From Bacteroidales bacterium (GTDB lineage: Bacteria > Bacteroidota > Bacteroidia > Bacteroidales > UBA932), in the NCBI GenBank assembly GCA_023230265.1, contig JALNXR010000136.1, positions 1 through 5,995 on the forward strand: a stretch of DNA of 5,995 bases, in the 5' to 3' direction. Below the pieces are notes generated by a model. The model ran no database searches. It was not told the origin of the DNA and was given only the letters and a program-made list of their open reading frames with translations. Positions 1-5,570 of the stretch are shown in pieces. The translations under genes and the position numbers were made by a program. How positions within the stretch are numbered: position 1 is the first letter of the stretch; each line of letters begins with the position of its first letter.

Positions 1-651
1 ATTGTAACTTTGCAATGTACTGGTTGTAGGATCAAGGATAGTAATGATCAGCTGATGGTTAACAGCGTCGAACAAAATAGTAGGAACTTCAACTGTAGTC
101 TGTGTTCCACCGATTGCGAGTTTACCGTTAACAACTGTCATGTCACCTGCAACTACATCAGGAGTAGCTTTTACATCGTTATCATTAATATCTTTCACGC
201 GGGTAGCAGTTCCGCCTTCTGATGTGATAACAGTCCAGTAACCATCTACGTCAACACCCAGGATGGGGGTGAATCCGTCAGCACCTGCAGCACCTGTAGC
301 ACCTGTAGCACCTGTGGCTCCGGCTGCACCGGCAGGACCGGCAGGACCAGTTGCACCAGTTGCACCAGTTGCTCCGGTAGCACCGGTAGCACCGTTGGCA
401 CCATGGTTAACGTTTATTGTGGTATTATCTGAAAAAGTCAGAGTGTAACCAGTTTGGGTCTGAGTAACTTGTGTTATCAGCTTGCCTGATGAAATAGCAG
501 CCTGCAGAGAAGCAATGGCTGTCTTGTTGGCTGCCACATCGGTCTTAAGCTGGTCGATCTCAGAAGACCAGTCCTTTTGGCAAGAACCGAGTGAGATCAC
601 AAGCGCACAAAAAAGTGCACAAATACCGAAGAATGTGATTTTTCTTTTCAT
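1..651 (-). CDS. Collagen-like-repeat lipoprotein, N-terminal part (DUF4988/PL29-like N-terminus), cut by left window edge
   Basis: An open frame runs from the ATG at 651 to the window edge: 217 codons with no stop. Residues 1-23 form a lipoprotein signal peptide (basic MKRK, hydrophobic core, then S-L-G-S before Cys24), so the mature protein should be lipid-anchored and, as is common in Bacteroidota, may reach the cell surface. Residues 25-60 ([20 protein letters not shown]) look like a short coiled coil. Together with the following [20 protein letters not shown] stretch, this matches my memory of the DUF4988 N-terminal domain found in Bacteroidales surface proteins, including PL29-annotated ones. 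Residues 84-128 are fifteen uninterrupted Gly-X-Y triplets, mostly G-A-T, and a beta-rich segment ([16 protein letters not shown]) follows. The catalytic or binding part, if any, lies outside the window, so no enzymatic role is claimed. The start is supported by the signal peptide and by the promoter just upstream. Confidence 0.9.
   Translation of the reverse strand, partial: MKRKITFFGICALFCALVISLGSCQKDWSSEIDQLKTDVAANKTAIASLQAAISSGKLITQVTQTQTGYTLTFSDNTTINVNHGANGATGATGATGATGATGPAGPAGAAGATGATGATGAAGADGFTPILGVDVDGYWTVITSEGGTATRVKDINDNDVKATPDVVAGDMTVVNGKLAIGGTQTTVEVPTILFDAVNHQLIITILDPTTSTLQSYN
268..402 (-). repeat. Collagen-like Gly-X-Y repeat tract (15 triplets, 9-bp period)
   Basis: Fifteen consecutive 9-bp units encode GAN, five GAT, two GPA, GAA, three GAT, GAA, GAD and GFT (residues 84-128 of the lipoprotein). 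Synonymous codons vary (GGT/GGA, ACC/ACT/ACA), so the tract is not a recent pure slippage product. Proline is scarce, as in many bacterial collagen-like stalks, where threonine-rich triplets replace hydroxyproline. The probable role is a rod or spacer that lifts the C-terminal domain from the membrane; that is inferred. Confidence 0.9.
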
Positions 652-701
652 TTTTAATTCTTTAGAGTTAAATACTTTAGTTAAACAAAATTTTTGATTG
701 G

Positions 702-735
702 CAAATATAGTAATACAATATTAAAATTTAACAAA
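702..735 (-). promoter_or_regulatory. Bacteroidota-type promoter of the lipoprotein gene
   Basis: On the minus strand TATATTTG (709 to 702) matches the -7 consensus TAnnTTTG exactly. A TTTG (735 to 732) lies 22 nt further upstream as a -33 candidate, slightly more than the usual spacing of about 19-21. Transcription would start near 695, giving a leader of about 45 nt before the ATG at 651. The leader is AT-rich with no Shine-Dalgarno site, as is normal in this phylum. Confidence 0.6.
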
Positions 736-862
736 CAATATATCAGCACAAATATACATAATTATTTTTCATAGATGCAAGACAATCTCACATTTTTTGT
801 CATAATATTTTAAAAAACAGAGCAAATATATAAATAATTCTATAATAACAATCAATCAGTTG

Positions 863-899
863 AAAAAAAACAACAATGTATACCTTATAATTTATAAGG
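863..899 (-). terminator. Possible terminator at the end of the hydrolase/small-protein transcript
   Basis: The stop codon of the small protein lies in the near-palindrome CCTTATAA-T-TTATAAGG (883-899, 8-bp arms, 1-nt centre). Read on the minus strand it is followed, about 12 nt later, by a run of eight T (positions 870 to 863). The stem is AT-rich, can form only a tight loop, and its distance from the T-run is long for a classical intrinsic terminator. It may instead be a protein-binding palindrome. The rest of 652-891 is AT-rich and holds no gene I can support. Confidence 0.3.
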
Positions 900-1122
900 A
901 GGAATTTTGAGGTTTTCTAAGATGCACAATGTTACCGTCAATCTCAACCTCGATCTTTTTTGTGCTCTCAAGCAACTCAAATATCAGTTTTTCCCTTTTC
1001 ATCCCTTCATTAATCACCGAGTAGTCAACCATATCAGATTTTTTCCTGATCAGTGCACCTCCCTTTTCGGAAATAATAAAATCCTGGGTCTTTTCAAGAT
1101 CTATCACGGTGCTGTCTGACAT
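892..1122 (-). CDS. Small hypothetical protein (76 aa), downstream of the hydrolase
   Basis: I do not recognise this protein. It is hydrophilic and charged, with no signal peptide or membrane segment. A region around residues 38-55 (EGMKREKLIFELLESTKK) is probably helical, followed by a beta-like IEVEIDGNIVHL and a basic C-terminus. Codon choice (AAA/AAG, GAA/GAG, ATT/ATC, AGG) matches the neighbouring genes, which supports real coding. It follows the hydrolase on the same strand with a 60-nt gap and no visible promoter, so cotranscription is likely. The ATG at 1122 has no Shine-Dalgarno site of its own. Instead GGAAGGAG (1174-1167) serves an ATG at 1160 in another frame, which stops 2 nt before this start. 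The true protein may therefore begin at 1160 if a one-base indel or a -1 shift joins the frames. The opposite-strand frame over this stretch looks like a shadow. Confidence 0.6.
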   Translation of the reverse strand: MSDSTVIDLEKTQDFIISEKGGALIRKKSDMVDYSVINEGMKREKLIFELLESTKKIEVEIDGNIVHLRKPQNSSL

Positions 1123-1124
1123 TA

Positions 1125-1174
1125 TCAGTTGAGTTCCGGTTGTTTCTCCGGGTTTTCCATCAGTAACTCCTTCC
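1125..1174 (-). promoter_or_regulatory. Shine-Dalgarno site plus 11-codon upstream frame ahead of the small protein
   Basis: GGAAGGAG (1174-1167) is the strongest Shine-Dalgarno match I noticed next to a start in the window, and sits 6 nt from an ATG at 1160. That ATG opens MENPEKQPELN and ends at a TGA (1127-1125) in the string TGATAATG, whose ATG starts the 76-residue protein. Two readings fit: a tiny leader frame whose ribosomes restart at the next ATG, or the real N-terminus of the small protein displaced by a one-base insertion. No classical slippery heptamer is visible, so programmed shifting is the least likely option. Confidence 0.45.
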
Positions 1175-1182
1175 CAACTATG

Positions 1183-2193
1183 CTATTTCCCGTATAAAAT
1201 CCAGAAAGCTCCTGTTTTTGAAATATTTTTTGTGGAAAAGATTCTTTTACCTTTTATAATTTCACTTTTACCATATACAATACTTCTTCCGGCATGTCCT
1301 ACCCCTTCGACCTCAACAATATTCCAGTTAAATGGAAGCTGTTTTGACTGCGCTAATCTTCTTGCCCCTTTGTAAAAACTCCAACCTCTTTCAAACCTGT
1401 TCCTTCCCTGTGCCAGGGCACCTTTATCTGTTGGAACATTCTTCCCCTCTGTAGCGGTGTCCAGGGTGCCAAGATGAATTGTGAGTGGTTTGGAGAAGAA
1501 ACTCCTGAGAGCTTCGTCAGAGGAGAATGGGCTATCTTTAACTGAATAGGGCCATCCATGTACCTTTGATTCAGAATCGATAATACCTTCCGGGTCCGGG
1601 AATGTCCAACTGCCTGGATTTGATGCCACTGCCTGCTGAACTCTTGCATCAGGCATAGTCAGAAGGAAACGATGTACAAATTGTCCTCCGGCAGAGTGTC
1701 CATGCATTTTATACTTTTCAGATAAATTTCCGGTGTTCTCTTTAAAGAAATCAAAAATTGCCTCAATGGTCTGATATGTCCAGTATTTCCTCTCTTTTAT
1801 AACAGTGGGATCACCATTTTCATACACCCCTCCAAACTGGTAGTCGTTCTCCTTATAAAACTCTTTTGAATATTCCGGAGCAAGAACCACAAATCCATTC
1901 TCCTCTGCAAACTCCCTCCAGATAAGGATCTGTATTGATGCATCCCTGTCTGCCCCGTGCATTGCGAACAAAACAGGCATTTTCATGATATCTCCTTTTA
2001 CCGGAATATAGTAAAAGAGCTTTATAGGCTTCTCGCTAAGTGGTTCATAATTAGTAAAGTTAAGTGTCCCTTCGCCTCTGGTAAATATTGTTTCACTCTG
2101 AGCAAACAATGTTGTCCCGCTCTGAGGGAAAAAGGAAGTTGAAAGAAAAAAAATCAGAGAAATTGCTGATAAATACCTAAGCACTCTATTCAT
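1183..2193 (-). CDS. Secreted alpha/beta hydrolase (esterase / PHB-depolymerase-like)
   Basis: This 336-residue protein has an alpha/beta-hydrolase layout. Residues 1-31 form a signal peptide (MNRVLRYL, then a hydrophobic stretch ending TTLFA before Gln32), so it should be exported to the periplasm or beyond. An oxyanion-type HG lies at H79-G80 (FAMHGADRD). The nucleophile elbow G-H-S-A-G-G has Ser167 as the likely nucleophile. Asp245 (LGTLDTA) and His300 (GVGHAG) are likely triad partners, in the usual order. The general fold resembles esterases and polyhydroxybutyrate depolymerase-like enzymes; an ester or acyl substrate is inferred, and the true substrate cannot be told. The frame stays open up to a TTG at 2220, but the ATG at 2193 is preferred because it starts directly at the basic n-region of the signal peptide. 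The gene ends in TAG, and the small protein follows 60 nt later in the same frame. No good promoter was found. Confidence 0.85.
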   Translation of the reverse strand: MNRVLRYLSAISLIFFLSTSFFPQSGTTLFAQSETIFTRGEGTLNFTNYEPLSEKPIKLFYYIPVKGDIMKMPVLFAMHGADRDASIQILIWREFAEENGFVVLAPEYSKEFYKENDYQFGGVYENGDPTVIKERKYWTYQTIEAIFDFFKENTGNLSEKYKMHGHSAGGQFVHRFLLTMPDARVQQAVASNPGSWTFPDPEGIIDSESKVHGWPYSVKDSPFSSDEALRSFFSKPLTIHLGTLDTATEGKNVPTDKGALAQGRNRFERGWSFYKGARRLAQSKQLPFNWNIVEVEGVGHAGRSIVYGKSEIIKGKRIFSTKNISKTGAFWILYGK

Positions 2194-2207
2194 CTTAAAA
2201 CAATAAA

Positions 2208-2238
2208 AATGGTTATACAAGTTGCAATTATAACCATT
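2208..2238. promoter_or_regulatory. Perfect 10-bp inverted repeat just upstream of the hydrolase start
   Basis: AATGGTTATA (2208-2217) and TATAACCATT (2229-2238) are exact reverse complements separated by 11 nt. The near edge lies 14 bp upstream of the hydrolase ATG. The arrangement suits either a dimeric regulator site (about two helical turns between half-site centres) or a hairpin in the mRNA leader. The same core ATGGTTAT recurs as a second inverted pair at 5099-5197. The rest of the gap to the methyltransferase stop (2239-2380) shows no gene, no clear terminator and no good promoter. Confidence 0.45.
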
Positions 2239-2380
2239 ATATTTCTTATTATCAAGGCTTCTGCATCATATTTAGATTATATGATAAATTTTTCTGTTTC
2301 GATTGACCCTCTGACCAGATTAAACTGTTATAATAATTTTATGGTGATTGGAAATTGATCTTTACTGATATTTCAAAAAT

Positions 2381-3295
2381 TCAAATTTTCTTACCTATAT
2401 AGAACACATACCCAAAGTAATCTTTATACTTATTATATAAAGCTGCCTCATAGCGCTGGAAATCAACAATTGTACGAGCCATTTTATTACGTGGATATTT
2501 TTTCAGAAATAACTCCTGGGCTTTCACCTGAGGGGTATAAAAATCTGTCCAGCAGTTTTCTGGTATAATAAAGGTGGCAACAGGTATATAACCGGCTCTC
2601 TCCATTATAGCTACCTTGTTGGAAATTGTATCGATCTGGGGATAGGCATCTATCCAGAAATTATTAATCTCAGCAGGTCTCTCTGTCGTAAACCATGTAG
2701 CCTCTGAAACTGAAATATATCCCCCGGATTTGAGAAACCTGCTCCACTCCCTGAGCCCCTTCTCAAATCCGATATTATAGATAGCTCCCTCTGACCAGAT
2801 AAGATCAAGTTCCTGATCAGCAAAACTGAGCTTTTCCATATCCCCTCTCACCCCTTTTACCCTTTCGCCGAATTTGTGTTTTGCGGAGTTTTGGTTAAAG
2901 ATAGTTATGAATTTCTCAAACATATCAACTCCTGTTATCCTGCATTGTGTGTTGGCTCCCAGAACCATAGTCTGGCCTCCCGTGCCGCATCCTATATCTG
3001 CAATATGTGAGTTTGGAGTGAGATTATTAATGAATCCAAGTGCTTTTAGTGTGACCTCCGGACTTCCCGGCCCCTGACGTTCGACAGTGGAAAAATATTC
3101 AGAGATTAAACTGATCTCTAAGTCGTTTACTGATTTATTAGTTGAGTCGCGTCTGGAGTTGCCCGTTGTGTTGCCTGTTGAGTTACCTGTTGAGTTGCCC
3201 GATGAGTTGCCTAATGTATTGCCCGTTAAGTTGCCTGTTGAGTTGCCTGTTGAGTTGCCTGTTGAGTTACCCGATGGTGAGTTTTCATTATTCAT
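2381..3295 (-). CDS. Class I SAM-dependent methyltransferase with a repeat-built N-terminal tail
   Basis: The 304-residue protein carries a Rossmann-type methyltransferase domain from about residue 58. Motif I is A-D-I-G-C-G-T-G-G (99-107), the glycine-rich SAM loop. Acidic Asp124 in ITGVD ends strand 2 and should hold the ribose hydroxyls. GDMEKL (151-156) is the loop near the adenine, and DLIWSEGAIYNIG (164-176) is motif IV. The stretch FSTVERQGPGSPEVT before motif I and the C-terminal AGYIPVATFIIPENCWTDFY resemble a methyltransferase family common in Bacteroides relatives, which as I recall is about 250-260 residues long. The methyl acceptor is unknown. Residues 9-47 are ten G-N-x-x units with no counterpart I know in the family. 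The ATG at 3295 is the only upstream ATG in frame, though a later start past the repeats cannot be excluded. A weak -7-like TATATTTA lies at 3328-3321. Confidence 0.88.
   Translation of the reverse strand: MNNENSPSGNSTGNSTGNSTGNLTGNTLGNSSGNSTGNSTGNTTGNSRRDSTNKSVNDLEISLISEYFSTVERQGPGSPEVTLKALGFINNLTPNSHIADIGCGTGGQTMVLGANTQCRITGVDMFEKFITIFNQNSAKHKFGERVKGVRGDMEKLSFADQELDLIWSEGAIYNIGFEKGLREWSRFLKSGGYISVSEATWFTTERPAEINNFWIDAYPQIDTISNKVAIMERAGYIPVATFIIPENCWTDFYTPQVKAQELFLKKYPRNKMARTIVDFQRYEAALYNKYKDYFGYVFYIGKKI
3158..3277 (-). repeat. Ten tandem 12-bp units in the methyltransferase N-terminus
   Basis: Exactly 120 bp of tandem 12-bp units, plus-strand consensus GTTGCCTGTTGA. Three adjacent units (3230-3265) are identical; the others differ at one to a few positions. 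On the coding strand each unit gives G-N-S-T or a close variant. Because the unit is a multiple of three, gain or loss of copies changes length without breaking the frame. Most units form an Asn-x-Ser/Thr sequence, which is probably incidental in a cytoplasmic enzyme. Confidence 0.92.
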
Positions 3296-3419
3296 TGCAT
3301 TGATTTTTGAAATAATGTGATAAATATAGCTATCTCCTGAAATCTGACATAAGATGTGCCGTGAATATTTTGAGGAATAATGATAAAATTATAACTTCAT
3401 GATAAATATCATATATAGC

Positions 3420-3443
3420 ACTGTCAGGGTGGACCCTGACAGT
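3420..3443. promoter_or_regulatory. Perfect 24-bp inverted repeat ahead of the aldehyde dehydrogenase
   Basis: ACTGTCAGGGT (3420-3430) and ACCCTGACAGT (3433-3443) are exact reverse complements around a central GG, 36 bp before the dehydrogenase ATG and between two divergent genes. It is GC-rich in an AT-rich gap. On neither strand is it followed by a T-run, so it is not an intrinsic terminator. It could be an operator for a dimeric regulator or a leader hairpin. A weak plus-strand promoter candidate (TTTG 3368-3371, then TAACTTCA 3392-3399, spacing 20) would place it in the 5' leader. A smaller palindrome, ATGATA-AA-TATCAT, lies at 3399-3412. Confidence 0.6.
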
Positions 3444-3479
3444 AGAAAAAAGATAAAGATAACTATCTAATTTTTAAAT

Positions 3480-4967
3480 ATGGAAACAGAAAATGTTGTC
3501 ATAAAAAAGATTGCTGATCAGAGAGCTTACTTCTCAACAAATCAGACAAAAGATGTGGGATTCAGGCTAAAGCAGCTTCATAAACTCAAAGAGGCTGTTC
3601 TGAGGTATCAGGCCAGAATTGAAAATGCCCTTTGGAATGATCTGCACAAATCTCCGGAAGAGGCATATCTGACAGAAATTGCCATAGTTATTGCTGAAAT
3701 TAACAATCATATAAAGCACCTGAGGAGATGGACAAAGCCCCGGAAGGTCTCTACACCAATCTATTTACTGCCATCGTCAGGTAAGATTATCTATGAGCCC
3801 CTGGGTGTAGCGTTGATAATTGCCCCCTGGAACTACCCGTTTCAGCTGCTGATCAATCCACTTATCGGCTCAATCTCTGCAGGTTGCTGCTCTGTTCTAA
3901 AACCTTCGCCCGACACTCCCACTGTGGCTTCTCTTATAGAAGAAATGATTGAAGAAACTTTTGATCCCGGATATATCACTGTAATTAAGGGAAGAAGGGA
4001 TGTCAACACTTTATTGCTGGCTCAGCGTTTTGATTTAATTTTCTTTACCGGTAGTCCCATGCTTGGCAAAGTGGTGATGAGGGCTGCCTCGGAAAATCTG
4101 ACACCTGTTGTTCTGGAGCTTGGGGGCAAGAGCCCGTGCATTGTTGACGCTGATGCAAATATCGGCATAGCTGCCAAAAGAATAGTATGGGGAAAGCTGA
4201 TAAATGCCGGGCAGACATGCATTGCCCCTGATTATCTGCTTGTTCATAAAGATATTAAGGATAGGTTACTGGAACAGATGGTTTTACAAATAAGAGAGAT
4301 GTATGGGGAGGATATAAAACAGAGCCGCTTTTATCCACGGATCGTCAGTGAGAGGGCTATGACCAGGCTGGCCGGCCTGCTCCGGGAAGGGAGAGTTAAT
4401 ACGTGTGATCATGGTGTGCCCGGAGATGAGAGAACCTATTCGGGCGGAGATGGTGCGCCAGGGGAAGGGAGAGTTTATTCCGGAGGAGATGGTGCGAGAG
4501 GGGAAGGTAGATTCTATTGGGGAGGAGAGATCGATATGAAAGAGAGATATATTGCTCCCACAATTATTGATAATGTAAAACCTGACCATCCGGCAATGAA
4601 GGAGGAGATCTTCGGACCTGTTCTCCCTGTAATGACCTTTGAGGATATCGGAGAGGCGGTGGAGTATATAAACCGGAATGAAAAGCCTCTGGCTTTCTAC
4701 TACTTTGGCAAGAGTAAAAAGGCAAAAGTGATGCTTGCCTCAACCACCTCCGGGGGGGTGTGCATCAACGACACTCTGATGCATGTGACCAACCACAACC
4801 TGCCTTTTGGAGGTGTTGGGAACAGCGGGGTGGGAAGATATCACGGCAAAGAGAGCTTTCTTGCTTTCAGCAATAAAAGAGCTGTTTTCACATCTCATGC
4901 TGGTATTGACTTACCCTTTAAATATGTTCCGTTCAGGTATTTCAAACTGATTAAACGGATCATGTGA
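3480..4967 (+). CDS. Aldehyde dehydrogenase, class 3 / AlkH-like, with a 39-residue repeat insertion
   Basis: This 495-residue enzyme should oxidise aldehydes to acids with NAD(P)+; class 3 relatives prefer medium- and long-chain or aromatic aldehydes. All expected residues are visible: PWNYP with Asn118, LKPSPDTP with Lys141, the FTGS cofactor loop (189-192), the general base Glu213 in ELGGKSP, the nucleophile Cys247 in GQTC, EEIFGP with Phe378, and NLPFGG (440-445). Asn, Lys, Glu and Cys each sit four positions after my remembered rat ALDH3A1 numbers (114, 137, 209, 243), whereas EEIF is displaced by a further 39. That excess equals three 13-residue repeats at about 311-349, placed before YIAPTI in what should be a surface loop. 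The C-terminus (FKYVPFRYFKLIKRIM) is class-3-like. No Shine-Dalgarno site is visible. A decayed copy of the 3' end lies downstream. Confidence 0.95.
   Translation: METENVVIKKIADQRAYFSTNQTKDVGFRLKQLHKLKEAVLRYQARIENALWNDLHKSPEEAYLTEIAIVIAEINNHIKHLRRWTKPRKVSTPIYLLPSSGKIIYEPLGVALIIAPWNYPFQLLINPLIGSISAGCCSVLKPSPDTPTVASLIEEMIEETFDPGYITVIKGRRDVNTLLLAQRFDLIFFTGSPMLGKVVMRAASENLTPVVLELGGKSPCIVDADANIGIAAKRIVWGKLINAGQTCIAPDYLLVHKDIKDRLLEQMVLQIREMYGEDIKQSRFYPRIVSERAMTRLAGLLREGRVNTCDHGVPGDERTYSGGDGAPGEGRVYSGGDGARGEGRFYWGGEIDMKERYIAPTIIDNVKPDHPAMKEEIFGPVLPVMTFEDIGEAVEYINRNEKPLAFYYFGKSKKAKVMLASTTSGGVCINDTLMHVTNHNLPFGGVGNSGVGRYHGKESFLAFSNKRAVFTSHAGIDLPFKYVPFRYFKLIKRIM
4411..4527 (+). repeat. Three tandem 39-bp units inside the aldehyde dehydrogenase
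   Basis: Units at 4411-4449, 4450-4488 and 4489-4527 all begin ATGGTG and end GGNGGAG or GGAG. They translate (shifted by one base) as HGVPGDERTYSGG, DGAPGEGRVYSGG and DGARGEGRFYWGG. The sequence just before, with GGGAAGGGAGAGTT (4384-4397, part of LREGRVN), resembles the unit's GAAGGGAGAGTT core. The repeat therefore probably grew by duplicating the native loop, whose last copy leads into WGGEIDMKERYIAPTI. The units have diverged but keep the frame with no stop. Confidence 0.92.
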
Positions 4968-5212
4968 AAAAATATCTCTATCCATTTATATTGTCAAACT
5001 GTTATCATTCAACAAGAAATCATAAATATTCATAAATACAACACCGTTTTCATGATTATAAGATAATAAGTTTATTCAAATATTGGTCACGTCTTATCTC
5101 TATGGTTATTGAATATTTTTGCGGAATTCCGCATTTTCCGTCAATTGCTTTCGAAAACTTGGCTAGAATCTGGCTTTTCAGACCTTATAACCATAGATTT
5201 ACAGCAGACGAT
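4968..5212. other. Non-coding stretch with a 14-bp palindrome between 11-bp inverted repeats
   Basis: No gene is supported here. TCTATGGTTAT (5099-5109) and ATAACCATAGA (5187-5197) are perfect inverted repeats enclosing 77 bp. Inside lies the perfect palindrome TGCGGAATTCCGCA (5120-5133). No target-site duplication flanks the inverted repeats, so a miniature transposon is not established. No terminator is evident directly after the dehydrogenase stop, so its transcript may run on to the hairpins beyond 5428. Confidence 0.6.
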
Positions 5213-5340
5213 TAAAGGGTAAAAGTGATGCTTGTTTCAACCACCTCCTGGGATGCATGCATCAACGACACACTGATGCATATGACCAGCCACAACCTGC
5301 CTTTCAAGTATGTTCCGTTCATGTATTTCGGATCATGTGA
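5213..5340 (+). pseudogene. Decayed duplicate of the aldehyde dehydrogenase 3' end
   Basis: This stretch aligns with the dehydrogenase gene from about 4721 to its stop at 4967. The first 87 aligned bases differ at about 12 positions (roughly 86% identity by eye), and the peptide reads VKVMLVSTTSWDACINDTLM, then HMTSHNLPFKYVPFMYF. Compared with the parent it lacks 111 bp (4809-4919), an in-frame loss between two near-identical LPF codon runs (CCTTTT and CCCTTT). It also lacks 13 bp (4944-4956), which shifts the frame before the ancestral TGA (5338-5340). The NADP-binding and catalytic parts are absent and no start is evident, so it is a remnant. It came either from a former second dehydrogenase gene or from a partial tandem duplication. 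Confidence 0.88.
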
Positions 5341-5373
5341 GAATTCATCGACGAAGATCCGTGTGGGACAGGC

Positions 5374-5456
5374 GGGATTACTCCGCTTCGCGTAGTGATC
5401 CCTTGGGAGTTGATGCTAAATCAACATAAAGCCTTTTGCTGTGCAAAATGGCTTTT
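5374..5456. repeat. 83-bp direct repeat, copy 1
   Basis: Identical in all 83 bases to 5488-5570 (period 114 bp, 31-bp unlike spacer 5457-5487). Each copy packs three inverted repeats: GGGATTACTCCGC/GCGTAGTGATCCC with loop TTC (5374-5402, one wobble and one mismatch), GTTGAT/ATCAAC (5409-5425), and a terminator hairpin (5428-5455). Dense folding in a non-coding spacer suggests a structured intergenic repeat or a duplicated transcript end. Confidence 0.95.
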
Positions 5457-5458
5457 TT
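5428..5458 (+). terminator. Intrinsic terminator in copy 1 of the 83-bp repeat
   Basis: AAAGCC-TTTTGC, loop TGT, GCAAAA-T-GGCTTT forms a 12-bp stem with one bulged T, followed by six T (5453-5458). It is oriented to end plus-strand transcription, and would serve the aldehyde dehydrogenase and the pseudogene fragment, as no earlier terminator is apparent. Confidence 0.75.
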
Positions 5459-5487
5459 ATTTGCCCTTTCCGCTTTCAAACAACAGA

Positions 5488-5570
5488 GGGATTACTCCGC
5501 TTCGCGTAGTGATCCCTTGGGAGTTGATGCTAAATCAACATAAAGCCTTTTGCTGTGCAAAATGGCTTTT
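5488..5570. repeat. 83-bp direct repeat, copy 2
   Basis: An exact copy of 5374-5456 with the same three inverted repeats. Its terminator hairpin (5542-5569) has only a four-base T-run because the copies diverge at 5571, where a long new hairpin begins. Perfect identity with the first copy implies recent duplication or homogenisation by recombination, unlike the diverged pseudogene fragment just upstream. Confidence 0.95.

Noticed and set aside
263..448. Plus-strand frame rich in Ala-Pro-Val
   Set aside because: Antisense shadow of the collagen-like tract, whose own frame carries a signal peptide and lipobox.
2194..2220. TTG start extending the hydrolase by nine residues
   Set aside because: The ATG at 2193 begins a normal signal peptide; the extension would add YNHFYCFK before it and overlaps the inverted repeat.
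2307..2800. 14-bp exact repeat CCCTCTGACCAGAT in the spacer (2307-2320) and in the methyltransferase (2787-2800)
   Set aside because: Similarity does not extend convincingly past the 14 bases, so a gene remnant is not supported.
3087..3320. Plus-strand frame with a repeated LPVE peptide
   Set aside because: It is the mirror of the 12-bp repeat in the methyltransferase; the enzyme motifs on the other strand show which strand is coding.
4284..4589. 101-codon minus-strand frame across the dehydrogenase repeat
   Set aside because: Antisense to an enzyme with intact catalytic motifs; its open length comes from the repeated Gly-rich codons.
5374..5570. Possible CRISPR array
   Set aside because: Only two copies, 83 bp each, with one 31-bp spacer and no cas genes; the units contain terminators.
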